The notes beneath the pieces were generated by a model, which was not told the DNA's origin, made no database searches, and saw only the letters and a list, made by a program, of their open reading frames with translations. From the NCBI RefSeq assembly GCF_004310295.1, contig NZ_SISB01000025.1, positions 1 to 64,000 on the forward strand: 64,000 bases of DNA. The letters run 5' to 3'. Source of the DNA: Pseudomonas sp. BGI-2 (GTDB taxonomy: Bacteria; Pseudomonadota; Gammaproteobacteria; Pseudomonadales; Pseudomonadaceae). Shown here one piece after another: positions 1 to 7,271 of the stretch (the stretch's first letter is position 1; each line of letters starts with the position of its first letter). The translations under genes and the position numbers were made by a program.

Positions 1-162
1 CTCGACCAGCATCTTGGTGAGCTGTTTGAGCAGGCCGTTTTCGCCGATGAGATCTTCGGGCTTTTTGTAATTGGCCAACAGACTGTCGGCCAGTTTAACC
101 AGCTCAGGATCAGGCTTGACTCGTTTGACTCGTTTGGCTCGCTTGGGTTTTGACTCGGTCAT
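1..162 (-). CDS. IS256-family transposase, N-terminal part (partial)
   Basis: Only the first 54 codons are in the window. They read MTESKPKRAKRVKRVKPDPE, then the segment LLANYKKPEDLIGENGLLKQ and LTKMLVE. This lysine-rich start followed by 'kPEDLxGExGLLKQLTKxLVE' is the characteristic N-terminus of IS256/mutator-type DDE transposases. The ATG at 162 sits behind a plausible ribosome site (aggaaat). The DDE catalytic residues would lie outside the window. Family recognition is from sequence pattern only. Confidence 0.8.
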   Translation of the reverse strand, partial: MTESKPKRAKRVKRVKPDPELVKLADSLLANYKKPEDLIGENGLLKQLTKMLVE

Positions 163-228
163 TGGATTTCCTTGGGGTAGGCAGTCTCCTGCCAAATGAC
201 CGTTTACACAAAACTAATTACACCCTCT
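1..228 (-). mobile_element. End of an IS256-family insertion sequence (continues beyond window)
   Basis: The first 228 bases contain the 5' end of a transposase gene reading out of the window and, outside it, an element end resembling an IS256-type terminal repeat: read on the minus strand it begins gagggtgtaattag and continues to about base 198. The other end and the target duplication are outside the window. The outer edge at about 227-228 is inferred from this repeat-like sequence and cannot be confirmed without the partner end. Confidence 0.7.
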
Positions 229-254
229 AGCGCTGGTGTCCGGACAGTTCCGCA

Positions 255-282
255 GGGGGTTCGAACCCTCCCGCTCCCTCCA
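255..282 (+). other. tRNA 3'-half-like sequence (T arm, acceptor strand and CCA); possible attachment-site remnant
   Basis: The sequence folds as a tRNA T arm (five-pair stem 255-259/267-271 with loop TTCGAAC), followed by a seven-base acceptor strand CGCTCCC, discriminator T and an encoded CCA. No matching 5' acceptor strand (GGGAGCG) is visible upstream, where the IS ends about 27 bases away. It is therefore either the 3' piece of a tRNA gene cut by the IS or the duplicated tRNA end left as an attachment site by the prophage that follows. The tRNA identity is not clear; discriminator T would fit Gly or Cys. Confidence 0.45.
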
Positions 283-286
283 AATT

Positions 287-619
287 TTAATCCGGCGTGA
301 TGACTTCATCGCCCGGATCGCGCTTCAGCTCAGCCAAACTCTCATTCCGAAACATCCGCGCCACGTTTTCGCTGATCTGCACTTTGTGGCGCGGGCTTTC
401 CATCGCCTGGTAGGACAGTGTCGGCCCGAGCGCATGAGCGTTCAGAATCAGGTTCTGCACGGCCTCGTTGATTTCCTCGATGCCGTTCCAGACCATCAGC
501 TCATCAAGCTTCTGCCGGGTACCGAGCTGCACCCGGTGTCGCAGCTCCTTTTCGTCGTACTGGATACGCTTCTCGGCAGCCTTCGCCGATCGCTCTTGTC
601 CACTCTTGGCCATGACCAA
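287..619 (-). CDS. Prophage-associated hypothetical protein
   Basis: A 110-residue basic, helical protein (KAAEKRIQYDEKELRHRVQL). It resembles short proteins seen in Pseudomonas prophages, but I cannot assign a function. The start may be the internal ATG two codons in (MAKSGQ). Its position beside a tRNA-like att remnant and a phage lysis module supports a phage origin. There is no signal peptide or membrane segment. Confidence 0.6.
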   Translation of the reverse strand: MVMAKSGQERSAKAAEKRIQYDEKELRHRVQLGTRQKLDELMVWNGIEEINEAVQNLILNAHALGPTLSYQAMESPRHKVQISENVARMFRNESLAELKRDPGDEVITPD

Positions 620-696
620 CCTCTTCTATGCCACTGGCCGGCAGCGCCAACCAGGTTTGTCGTTTGCGTTGTTGGGTGCGAAAACGCCTCATGCTG

Positions 697-939
697 CTAC
701 CTTGACCTGATTCCAGGCTCCAACCGCTTCAAAAATCCGCGCTGCGTGAGCCTCGTCGAGCGATAAAGAAGATATTGCTTAACCCGAACCCTAATCATGC
801 GGTAACCGTCACTCCTAACGTACCCGGCGATCTGGCCGACTTTCACTCGACCGCGAGTCTGGATCTTTCGAGTGAAATTACCGGTTTCAGGGTCATAATT
901 GAGATCCTCCACCGCCTGAGCCTGAGTCAGTTCGCTCAT
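697..939 (-). pseudogene. Fragment of an HNH/AP2-type phage endonuclease
   Basis: The N-terminal half reads like the DNA-binding start of phage HNH homing endonucleases: 'LTQAQAVEDLNYDPETGNFT' then 'GQIAGYVRSDGYRMIRV...QYL'. In that family the text should continue to an 'HR-xx-xxL...IDH' catalytic HNH motif. Here the frame runs into an unrelated arginine-rich tail and stops, so the catalytic half is missing. The start chosen is the ATG giving MSELTQAQAV; the frame stays open upstream. It is probably a non-functional remnant. Confidence 0.5.
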
Positions 940-1001
940 AGCGAATCCGCCATTTTGCGAAGCGCCTGCCTCTACTCGGTCTGGCGGCTGGTGCGGCGCT
1001 C

Positions 1002-1298
1002 GTGAGGCCGTCCCCAGCAGCGCCATCGCAACAACGACTTGCCGCCGCGCAGATCGCCCGCATTCAAGAGCGAATCGATACGATCGGCTTCGGCATCGAC
1101 ATCGGCGAGGCGACCGAAGAGGACGAGGCTGAGCAAGCCGCGCTACTGGTCAACCTCAAGGCGTGGAAGACCTACAAGTTCGCACTGGGCAAGGTGACTG
1201 TTCAGCCGACCTGGTACGCCGCGCCGGTTTGGCCTGTTGAGCCGGTAGTGCCGGTCATCGTGGCGGACCCGCAAAGTTTAGGCGCCGACCTGATCTGA
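1002..1298 (+). pseudogene. C-terminal remnant of a phage tail-fibre assembly protein
   Basis: The readable part (QQRLAAAQIARIQERIDTIG ... EQAALLVNLKAWKTYKFALG ... PTWYAAPVWP) matches the C-terminal pattern of caudovirus tail-fibre assembly chaperones, where a coiled region is followed by 'W-K-x-Y-R/K-V/F-A-L' and a tryptophan/proline-rich end. Full-length members carry a substantial N-terminal half, which is absent here. The 5' boundary is an in-frame GTG of doubtful use. Followed by a terminator at 1320-1346. Confidence 0.5.
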
Positions 1299-1319
1299 CG
1301 CGCCACAGCAGCACAACGC

Positions 1320-1346
1320 AACCCGCCATCGAGCGGGATTTTTTTG
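1320..1346 (+). terminator. Rho-independent terminator after the tail-fibre assembly remnant
   Basis: CCCGC, six-base loop, GCGGG, then a run of seven T. It separates the tail remnant from the lysis genes. Confidence 0.7.
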
Positions 1347-1360
1347 CCTGGAGAAATGTG

Positions 1361-1786
1361 ATGTCTATTACCGAGAAAGACCGCGACATACTCGCGCGTA
1401 CGCTGTGGGGCGAGGCTCGCGGCGAAAGCCTGGCCGGTCAGATTGCTGTGGTCTGGACGATTCGCAACCGTATGAACGACGGCAAGACCAAGTCGTGGTG
1501 GGGCGAGGGCTATACCGATGTCTGCCAGGCGACGTATCAGTTCAGCTGCTGGAACAAGAGCGACCCGAATTACGCGTTCCTGATCGGCATCAAACAGATC
1601 CAGTTCCTCGAGTTGGCGCAAGCGCGCATCGCCGCTGACCAAGTGATCGACGGAAAGGTGCCGGATCCCACTGGTGGTGCCACACACTATTACGCCATCG
1701 CCATGAAGAAGGCACCGGCCTGGGCTGCGAAGGCTAGGAAAACGCTTAAGCTTGGCGGTCACGTGTTCTTCAAGGATGTGCCGTGA
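1361..1786 (+). CDS. Phage endolysin, SleB-type cell wall hydrolase (Hydrolase_2 family)
   Basis: A 141-residue soluble protein. The N-terminal 'DILARTLWGEARGES' carries the glutamate (about E18) conserved in SleB/CwlJ-type hydrolases, and the segment ending 'GGATHYYA' matches the family core. It should cleave peptidoglycan during phage lysis. The ATG at 1361 is preferred over the GTG just upstream because it has 'ggag' about nine bases before it. It has no signal peptide, so it would need a holin or similar, and none is recognisable here. The stop overlaps the next start (TGATG), so translation of the spanin gene is likely coupled. Confidence 0.85.
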   Translation: MSITEKDRDILARTLWGEARGESLAGQIAVVWTIRNRMNDGKTKSWWGEGYTDVCQATYQFSCWNKSDPNYAFLIGIKQIQFLELAQARIAADQVIDGKVPDPTGGATHYYAIAMKKAPAWAAKARKTLKLGGHVFFKDVP

Positions 1787-2313
1787 TGACGGCGGTGCAG
1801 AAATTGATCGGCCTGCTGGTACTTATCGTGGCGCTTATTGCGGGAAGTGCTGTGGCCTCTTGGCGGGTGCAGGACTGGCGTTTCGGTAAACAGCTGGCGG
1901 ACCAGGCCCGCCTGCACACCGATGATCTTACCGCCATCAGTAACGCCGCTTCGGCCCAGCAACAAGCCGATCTGGATAAGCGCCTCGCCCTCGAGCAGCG
2001 ACTGTCGGCCAGTGAACAATCCCACTATAAGGAATTGAGCGATGCTCAAAACAACCAAGCTGGCCTGGGCGACCGCCTTGCCACTGCTGATCTGCGGTTG
2101 TCAGTCGCTCTCGACACCACGGACTCAGCCTGTGGCCATTCAGTGCCAGCCGGTGCCACCACCGGCGGCGTGGTTCATGGAGGCGCGCGCGCCCGACTTG
2201 ACCCAGCGCATGCTCAACGAATTATCGGAATCACCGCCGCCGGCGACCAAGGATTGATTGCGCTGGCGGCGTGCCAGGATTACGTGCGTGGAACTCAGCC
2301 AGCGTTGCCTTGA
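1786..2313 (+). CDS. Rz-like inner-membrane spanin
   Basis: A 175-residue protein with a single N-terminal membrane segment (LIGLLVLIVALIAGSAVASW) followed by a long periplasmic coiled coil rich in Q, A, D and R. This is the architecture of phage i-spanins, which join with a small lipoprotein to fuse the inner and outer membranes at the last lysis step. It overlaps the endolysin by one base and carries an embedded partner gene in the +1 frame from 2042. The C-terminal half is compressed by the overlap and poorly conserved, as usual. Confidence 0.8.
   Translation: MTAVQKLIGLLVLIVALIAGSAVASWRVQDWRFGKQLADQARLHTDDLTAISNAASAQQQADLDKRLALEQRLSASEQSHYKELSDAQNNQAGLGDRLATADLRLSVALDTTDSACGHSVPAGATTGGVVHGGARARLDPAHAQRIIGITAAGDQGLIALAACQDYVRGTQPALP
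2042..2257 (+). CDS. Rz1-like outer-membrane spanin lipoprotein, nested inside Rz
   Basis: A 71-residue protein lying wholly within the Rz-like gene in another frame. It has a lipoprotein signal (MLKTTKLAWATALPLLICGC) with the lipobox LICGC, acylated at Cys19, and a short proline-rich mature part (PVPPPAAW). Prolines and small size are typical of o-spanins. It would sit in the outer membrane and pair with the Rz-like coiled coil. The nested arrangement is itself the strongest evidence, as in lambda-type lysis cassettes. Confidence 0.8.
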   Translation: MLKTTKLAWATALPLLICGCQSLSTPRTQPVAIQCQPVPPPAAWFMEARAPDLTQRMLNELSESPPPATKD

Positions 2314-2702
2314 GATAGCTCCTGACCAACTCGTGCTACATCATCGGTGCGATTTGAGACTGAGGAGCTTGGGCCGTCCTGGTCTTTCTGTAGTTTTTTG
2401 ATTCGATTCCGTTCCTTCTCGCGGATAGCTGCGAGAACAGGGTATCCAAAGACTAAACTCACCGGCCAAATGATCACGACACTGATTAAAGCAATGCTGT
2501 GAACCAGCCTGTCACCATGCTCAAGTCCCAAAGCCCTAAGTACGCTGTCCAATATCGGGTTTGTTTGTGTGGGCGTATAAGTGCCTTCGATCCAGTTTCG
2601 ACGGATCTGATTGAGCTGAAAAAACAGGCCGATAAGCAGAGCGAAAACCCACAGTACAAGCAAAAGAGCGCTTACTAATGCGATGTGTCTCATGATTTCC
2701 AT
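2295..2702 (-). CDS. Hypothetical membrane protein with two transmembrane segments
   Basis: About 135 residues. Two hydrophobic segments are visible: ALVSALLLVLWVFALLIGLF near the N-terminus and SIALISVVIIWPVSLVFGYP in the middle. They are separated by a polar loop and followed by a basic, then acidic/serine-rich, cytoplasmic-type tail. The ATG at 2702 has GGAGA placed eight bases upstream; an in-frame ATG nine codons earlier is less likely. I do not recognise the family. It converges on the spanin gene, with the two 3' ends overlapping by 19 bases. Confidence 0.6.
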   Translation of the reverse strand: MEIMRHIALVSALLLVLWVFALLIGLFFQLNQIRRNWIEGTYTPTQTNPILDSVLRALGLEHGDRLVHSIALISVVIIWPVSLVFGYPVLAAIREKERNRIKKLQKDQDGPSSSVSNRTDDVARVGQELSQGNAG

Positions 2703-2833
2703 TTCAATTTCTCCATGGAATGATTTCAAAAAATGAATGAATAATAGTTCTATTCTGGCATTGGAATCAGTTCATTTCCAGCAGTAGTCATCGAGCACTA
2801 AGCACTCTGATAGCTTCAGCGCGGCCTTGAGGG

Positions 2834-3133
2834 TCACGGCTTAGAGCCTTCGAGCGCTCGTAATTCTACGGTCAGCTCAGCAATGTGCTTGTTGTTGGCC
2901 ATCAGCTCCCAGTTGCTTTTCGTCTCGGTATCGGTGGATCTACGGTTTGAATCTGCGAGGTCAGCCTTGGCGTGCATCTGCACCAGCCCGAAGATGTCTT
3001 CGCGGGCCTTGCGCAATTGCAGGGTCAGTTCCTGCACCTCGTTCTCAGTTATGCGCAGGAAGTAGCGACAGGTCTCAAGCTCAGTCGGGCAGCGAAGCCA
3101 GTCGCTGTTGTCTTCGATGTCGAGGGGGTCCAC
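2834..3133 (-). CDS. Hypothetical coiled-coil protein
   Basis: A 99-residue protein starting with GTG. Heptad-like stretches ('ENEVQELTLQLRKAREDIFG' and 'NKHIAELTVELRALEG') suggest a coiled coil. There is no membrane segment and no recognisable family. It sits at the right edge of the prophage remnant and is probably a phage or accessory gene. Confidence 0.5.
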   Translation of the reverse strand: MDPLDIEDNSDWLRCPTELETCRYFLRITENEVQELTLQLRKAREDIFGLVQMHAKADLADSNRRSTDTETKSNWELMANNKHIAELTVELRALEGSKP

Positions 3134-3270
3134 GGTTATGCCTTATCGATACTGTTTGGATATACAGTAATCGAGGCTGGCATGATCAGGCGAGGGATCG
3201 GCGACGAGCTGTAGGATTTTTGAGTTGTGTTCGGTGGCAGGACGCCGAAGGAGGGGCAAAACGAGCTGAG

Positions 3271-3301
3271 TTATGGAACGGTTCCATAATAGTTATGGAA
3301 C
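3271..3301. promoter_or_regulatory. 19-bp perfect palindrome with an extra half-site (possible repressor operator)
   Basis: TTATGGAACGGTTCCATAA is a perfect inverted repeat around a single central base. The half-site TTATGGAAC recurs directly at 3293-3301. It is upstream of the coiled-coil gene and at the edge of the phage remnant. The spacing and symmetry look like a phage-type repressor operator, but no cognate repressor gene remains in the window. Confidence 0.4.
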
Positions 3302-3339
3302 ACATGCTGAGCGGGGACGATTTCACCAAACCCCAGAAA

Positions 3340-3371
3340 CGACAAAGCCCTAAATAATCAGGGCTTTGTCG
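3340..3371 (-). terminator. Terminator downstream of tRNA-Ser
   Basis: A twelve-base stem (CGACAAAGCCCT / AGGGCTTTGTCG) with an eight-base loop lies just beyond the 3' end of the tRNA, followed on the minus strand by 'tttct'. The stem is symmetrical, so it could act in both directions. Confidence 0.75.
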
Positions 3372-3380
3372 GTACAAATA

Positions 3381-3468
3381 TGGCGGAGGCGATGGGATTC
3401 GAACTCATGGACCTGTTACAGTCGACGGTTTTCAAGACCGTTGCCTTAAACCACTCGGCCACACCTCC
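3381..3468 (-). tRNA. tRNA-Ser: tRNA-Ser (anticodon UGA)
   Basis: The minus strand reads GGAGGTGTGGCCGAGTGG and so on, with acceptor stem GGAGGTG... paired to ...CGCCTCC followed by GCCA. The anticodon loop is CTTGAAA (anticodon TGA), the variable arm is long as expected for a class II tRNA, and the T loop is TTCGAAT. The encoded CCA is present. A strong sigma-70 promoter and a terminator flank it. Confidence 0.95.
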
Positions 3469-3486
3469 GTTTGCGTTGCGGGCGCC

Positions 3487-3514
3487 ATAATACCTGAATG
3501 AAACACACTGTCAA
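3487..3514 (-). promoter_or_regulatory. Sigma-70 promoter of tRNA-Ser
   Basis: On the minus strand: TTGACA, 16-base spacer, TATTAT, ending 18 bases before the mature tRNA. Close to consensus, as expected for a stable RNA gene. A GC-rich discriminator (ggcgcccgc) follows, typical of stringently controlled promoters. Confidence 0.8.
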
Positions 3515-3591
3515 ACTCTCTGCATGGCTTGTTACAGAGCGTCTGTTATGATCTTTGCGACTGAACGTTTCAAACCAACAGGAGTGTCGCC

Positions 3592-4263
3592 ATGCGCGAA
3601 CAGGATTACGCAGTTAATAACAGCGTGCAGGCTGAGCAGCTAGAGGTTAGCCGCGTCCTGCGCAACACATACGGCTTGCTCGCTCTCACCCTCGCATTCA
3701 GCGGCGTGATGGCGTTCGTGGCTCAGCAGATGCGTGTCGGCTACCCGAACATTTTCGTGGTGCTGATCGGTTTCTACGGGCTTTTCTTCCTCACCAACAA
3801 ACTCCGTGACTCGGCCTGGGGCCTGGTGTCGGCATTTGCCCTGACCGGTTTCATGGGTTTCTTGCTCGGCCCGATCCTCAACCGCTACCTGGGCATGCAG
3901 GGCGGCGCTGAAGTCGTCAGTTCGGCTTTCGCGATGACCGCGCTGGTGTTCGGTGGTCTGTCGGCGTACGTGCTGATCACCCGCAAGGACATGAGCTTCC
4001 TCGGTGGTTTCATCACCGCAGGCTTCTTCGTGCTGCTGGGCGCGACGCTGGCGAGCTTCTTCTTTCAGGTCAGCGGTCTGCAATTGGCGATCAGCGCAGG
4101 TTTCGTGCTGTTCTCCTCGGTCTGCATTCTGTTCCAGACCAGCGCCATCATTCATGGCGGCGAGCGTAACTACATCATGGCGACCATCAGCCTGTATGTA
4201 TCGATCTACAACCTGTTTATCAGCTTGTTGCAGATCCTCGGCATCATGAGCCGCGATGATTAA
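3592..4263 (+). CDS. yccA: Bax inhibitor-1/YccA family membrane protein
   Basis: A 223-residue inner-membrane protein with about seven hydrophobic helices. It has the soluble N-terminus typical of YccA (an FtsH protease substrate/modulator) and a short 'IMSRDD' C-terminal tail. Family features include the 'LxxTY...LALTL' first helix region and 'LFQTSAIIHGGERNYIMATI', the BI-1 signature near helix 6. It is monocistronic: an extended -10 element (TGTTATGAT, 3544-3552) and 'aggagt' precede the ATG, and a terminator follows. It is divergent from tRNA-Ser. Confidence 0.9.
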   Translation: MREQDYAVNNSVQAEQLEVSRVLRNTYGLLALTLAFSGVMAFVAQQMRVGYPNIFVVLIGFYGLFFLTNKLRDSAWGLVSAFALTGFMGFLLGPILNRYLGMQGGAEVVSSAFAMTALVFGGLSAYVLITRKDMSFLGGFITAGFFVLLGATLASFFFQVSGLQLAISAGFVLFSSVCILFQTSAIIHGGERNYIMATISLYVSIYNLFISLLQILGIMSRDD

Positions 4264-4280
4264 TCGGCAGCCTTGAGTAA

Positions 4281-4304
4281 AAAACCCGCTTAGGCGGGTT
4301 TTTT
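4281..4304 (+). terminator. Rho-independent terminator after yccA
   Basis: CCCGC, loop TTAG, GCGGG followed by six T. It also precedes the 3' end of the convergent lipoprotein gene. Confidence 0.85.
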
Positions 4305-4322
4305 ATTGCCTGAAATTCAGCG

Positions 4323-4652
4323 TCATTCCGTGATGATAATGCTGCCATCGGCCTGCTGGCGGTAGATGGTATAGGGCAGGAGCAAGGTATCGAGGGCGCC
4401 GGAAATGACCACGTCGATGAGGACAATGGCCGGAGCATTGTCATGCTCCTGCGCATCCCGTCCTTTTTCGAGGGGAGCATTGAGCATGCAGAAATCGTAG
4501 GTCACGCCGCTGTAGATACGGGGCACTGCGCCGCAGTAACTTTTGTGATCCTTGAGACTCTTCGCCGCCACTTCGTCACCGCGAACCACTGTTTGTACCG
4601 TGCCGCAACCCGCGAGCATCAGCGCCGCGAGAACTATTGCCTGAGTTTTCAT
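4323..4652 (-). CDS. YceK/YidQ-type small lipoprotein
   Basis: About 109 residues from the ATG giving MKTQAIVLAALMLAGCGTVQ, a lipoprotein signal with lipobox LAGC. The mature part 'SYCGAVPRIYSGVTYDFCML' with two cysteines and the ending 'DLLLPYTIYRQ'-like motif match the YceK family (DUF1375) of outer-membrane lipoproteins. The exact role is unknown. Upstream in-frame codons exist, but only this start gives a lipoprotein signal. Confidence 0.8.
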   Translation of the reverse strand: MKTQAIVLAALMLAGCGTVQTVVRGDEVAAKSLKDHKSYCGAVPRIYSGVTYDFCMLNAPLEKGRDAQEHDNAPAIVLIDVVISGALDTLLLPYTIYRQQADGSIIITE

Positions 4653-4709
4653 ACCGCCAATCCTTCGCCGGAAAACTGTCAATTTACGCGCTTCCAATCA
4701 AAACCGCAC

Positions 4710-5147
4710 TCATGCCATCGGTGGCAATCGGCGTTTGACCGGAGTCTTCTTGACGATGGCGGTGTTGGTTTCAGCGTGGCTGTTGAGGCGGTCGAGCAGG
4801 GTGTCCAGCTGTTCCATCGAGCGCACATGCAGGCGCGCAATGAAGCAGTCGTCGCCGGTGACTTTGTCGCACTCGGTAAATTCGGGGATCGCCTGAATCT
4901 GCCGCTCGACTTCCTGTAACTGGCCCGGCAGCGGGCGGATGCGCACGATGGCCTGGAGTTGATAGCCGAAGTACTTGGGATCAATCTCGACGGTGTAGCC
5001 CTTGAGCACGCCACGCTCTTCGAGTCGACGCAGGCGTTCGGCAACGCTGGGTGAGGACAGGCCGCTGATCTGCGCTAAAGCCTTGAGCGAGCGGCGTGAG
5101 TCTTCCATCAATGCGCTGATCAGCACTTGGTCGATGTCGTCGGTCAT
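4710..5147 (-). CDS. Lrp/AsnC-family transcriptional regulator
   Basis: A 145-residue protein from the ATG giving MTDDIDQVLISALMEDSRRS. The N-terminal winged helix-turn-helix ('LKALAQISGLSSPSVAERLR') is followed by a RAM ligand domain ('FGYQLQAIVRIRPLPGQLQE' ... 'GDDCFIARLHV'). Length and layout are standard for the family. It is divergent from the EamA transporter gene 130 bases away and probably regulates it, as is common for Lrp/exporter pairs. The effector would be an amino acid, but this is inferred only. Confidence 0.88.
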   Translation of the reverse strand: MTDDIDQVLISALMEDSRRSLKALAQISGLSSPSVAERLRRLEERGVLKGYTVEIDPKYFGYQLQAIVRIRPLPGQLQEVERQIQAIPEFTECDKVTGDDCFIARLHVRSMEQLDTLLDRLNSHAETNTAIVKKTPVKRRLPPMA

Positions 5148-5279
5148 GGCAAATCCCCTGTTAGGCAGTTGACGGAATACGCCTTGATAAAAAAGGCAAA
5201 AACCGAGTTTAGCCTGCTTTTTGCGCTGGAGAAGCCCTTGGGCGGATTGGCATAATCTGGGCTCAATCACGGGAGTCTG

Positions 5280-6176
5280 ATGATGGACAACACACTACGT
5301 CGCGGTTCATTCGAAATGAGCGCCGCCATGCTGATCTCCGGGACCATCGGTTGGTTCGTGCTGGTGTCCAGACAACCGGTGCTGGACGTGGTGTTCTGGC
5401 GGTGCGTGTTCGGCGCCGGCACGTTGTTGTTGATCTGCGCGGCCTTCGGCTTTCTGCGCCCGGGCATTCTGACCCGCACCACGTTTCTGCTGGCGGTGCT
5501 CAGCGGTGTAGCGATTGTCGGCAATTGGGTGCTGTTGTTCGCCTCTTATTCCCGTGCCTCGATTGCCATCGGCACCGCGGTCTATAACGTTCAACCGTTC
5601 ATGCTGGTCGGTTTGGCGGCGCTGTTTCTTGGCGAGAAAATCACGCTGCAAAAGCTGTTCTGGCTGGGCATTTCGTTTCTCGGGATGCTGGCCATTGTCA
5701 GCGCGCATGGCGAGCAGGGCGCGGGTGGCAACGATTACCTGATGGGTATCGGCTTGGCCTTGGGGGCAGCGTTTCTGTACGCGATTGCGGCGTTGATCAT
5801 CAAACACCTGACCGGCACGCCACCGCACTTGATTGCCCTGATCCAGGTCAGCACCGGGGTGCTGCTGCTCGCGCCGTTCGCGCACTTTTCGGCATTGCCA
5901 CAAGCGCCAAGTGCCTGGGCCAGTTTGGTGACGCTGGGCATCGTCCACACCGGTGTGATGTATGTGCTGTTGTACGGCGCGATTCAAAAATTGCCGACGG
6001 CGCTGACCGGAGCGTTGTCGTTCATCTACCCGATTGCGGCGATTTTCGTCGACTGGTTCGCCTTCGGTCATCGTCTGGAGCCGTTGCAATGGATCGGTGT
6101 TGCCGCAATTCTGCTGGCCGCCGCTGGCATGCAGCAAGGCTGGGGCCTGAAGTTTCGTCGAGCGGTCCCACAATAA
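5280..6176 (+). CDS. EamA-family (DMT) exporter
   Basis: A 298-residue protein with about ten hydrophobic segments arranged as two EamA repeats. Each repeat ends in the typical 'ALFLGEKITLQ' or 'EPLQWIGVAAILLAAAGM' motif. Likely an inner-membrane exporter or uptake carrier for a small metabolite; the substrate cannot be told. Two ATG codons are adjacent (5280, 5283). The neighbouring divergent Lrp-type gene suggests amino-acid-linked control. Confidence 0.85.
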   Translation: MMDNTLRRGSFEMSAAMLISGTIGWFVLVSRQPVLDVVFWRCVFGAGTLLLICAAFGFLRPGILTRTTFLLAVLSGVAIVGNWVLLFASYSRASIAIGTAVYNVQPFMLVGLAALFLGEKITLQKLFWLGISFLGMLAIVSAHGEQGAGGNDYLMGIGLALGAAFLYAIAALIIKHLTGTPPHLIALIQVSTGVLLLAPFAHFSALPQAPSAWASLVTLGIVHTGVMYVLLYGAIQKLPTALTGALSFIYPIAAIFVDWFAFGHRLEPLQWIGVAAILLAAAGMQQGWGLKFRRAVPQ

Positions 6177-6183
6177 GCGGGTG

Positions 6184-7203
6184 TCAGATGTTCCAGCGCG
6201 GCGCAGTTTTTGCCAGTCGCTGGCGCATCTCGCCGATGTTCGAAGCGAACTGCCGGATCAGTAACCGATAGCCGTCCAGCGGCTCGTAGACCGGTGCTTC
6301 AAGACCTGAATTGGCCGGCAGATCGAGGGGGCGACTGAGACGCTGTGATGCGCCGGTTTTCAGCGCCCGGGCCATGCCGATCAGTTGAACGCGAATCTGC
6401 CGGTGTTCCGCTTTGAAACTCGATTGCAGATGCGCCATGGCGTCGCGGTCGCTGGCATCCGGCCGGGTGTTGCCGAGGATTTCCAGGGTGCTGACGCACA
6501 TCCGCAAATTGCGCTGGATCGCATCGAGTTCGGTCATGGAAATCTTCACTTCCTTGGACACCGACGGCATCAGCGACCGCAGTTGCACCATCACCGCGTT
6601 CAGGCGATTCATGAGCTTCAGGTGTTCGTCATCGGAGACGGGCTGTCCATCGATGATGCGTCCGTAAATCGTCGCGCAATCGCTCAGCGAGTTGGCCAGG
6701 TTGTAGCGCCAGGAATAAACCGCATACGACGGCAGGGCGAAGGAAAAAGCCAGGGCCAGGGCCACGCCAATCAGAATATCCACACCGCGCCACAGTCCGT
6801 CAGAGATCGGGTTGTCGCCATGCCCGGCGACAATAAACACCGTGATTCCCGCCAATAGCGCCGTGTAACCGCCCTTGCCGATGGCGTGATACGAGAAAAC
6901 CCCGCACACCACCGACATCACAAAATAGGTCAGCCACGGCATTCCGAGCCAGGCCTGTTGCGCCACCAACAGCAGGCCGATACTCGCGCCGATCAACGTG
7001 CCGACGGCGCGCTCGGCGGCTTTTTTACCGATGTTGCCGTGGTGCTGCAAACCGCCGATCACCACCAGCATCGTCACCGACGCCCACTCACCGTGGGGCA
7101 GGTTGATGCCGGTGGTCAGCATGATCGATGCCAGCAATCCCAGCGACACGCGGACCGCGTGGATCAGCTTGGCGTAGCGATAGCGCCGATACGGGTCCAG
7201 CAA
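6184..7203 (-). CDS. FUSC-family inner-membrane protein
   Basis: About 340 residues. Five or six hydrophobic segments fill residues 15-165, including 'MLVVIGGLQHHGNIGKKAAERAVGTLIG', characteristic of the FUSC/YccS/aromatic acid exporter family, followed by a soluble helical C-terminal half. The start is uncertain: TTG/CTG codons are used in this reading, and the frame stays open further upstream. It converges on the EamA gene with 7 bases between, and lies 68 bases after the aldehyde dehydrogenase stop in the same direction. Confidence 0.8.
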   Translation of the reverse strand: MLDPYRRYRYAKLIHAVRVSLGLLASIMLTTGINLPHGEWASVTMLVVIGGLQHHGNIGKKAAERAVGTLIGASIGLLLVAQQAWLGMPWLTYFVMSVVCGVFSYHAIGKGGYTALLAGITVFIVAGHGDNPISDGLWRGVDILIGVALALAFSFALPSYAVYSWRYNLANSLSDCATIYGRIIDGQPVSDDEHLKLMNRLNAVMVQLRSLMPSVSKEVKISMTELDAIQRNLRMCVSTLEILGNTRPDASDRDAMAHLQSSFKAEHRQIRVQLIGMARALKTGASQRLSRPLDLPANSGLEAPVYEPLDGYRLLIRQFASNIGEMRQRLAKTAPRWNI

Positions 7204-7271
7204 CGGACGCAGTAATCGGCGCAGCAGCGGTGGCAGTCGATGGGCTCTGAACGTGTTCAGGCTCGGTGTCC

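Noticed and set aside
255..282. tmRNA (ssrA) 3' end
   Set aside because: tmRNA ends with discriminator A before CCA and has a G-U containing acceptor; here the discriminator is T and there is no tag-coding region upstream.
3186..3377. 63-codon minus-strand frame across the palindrome and terminator
   Set aside because: It overlaps a terminator and an operator-like palindrome, has no ribosome site and resembles no family.
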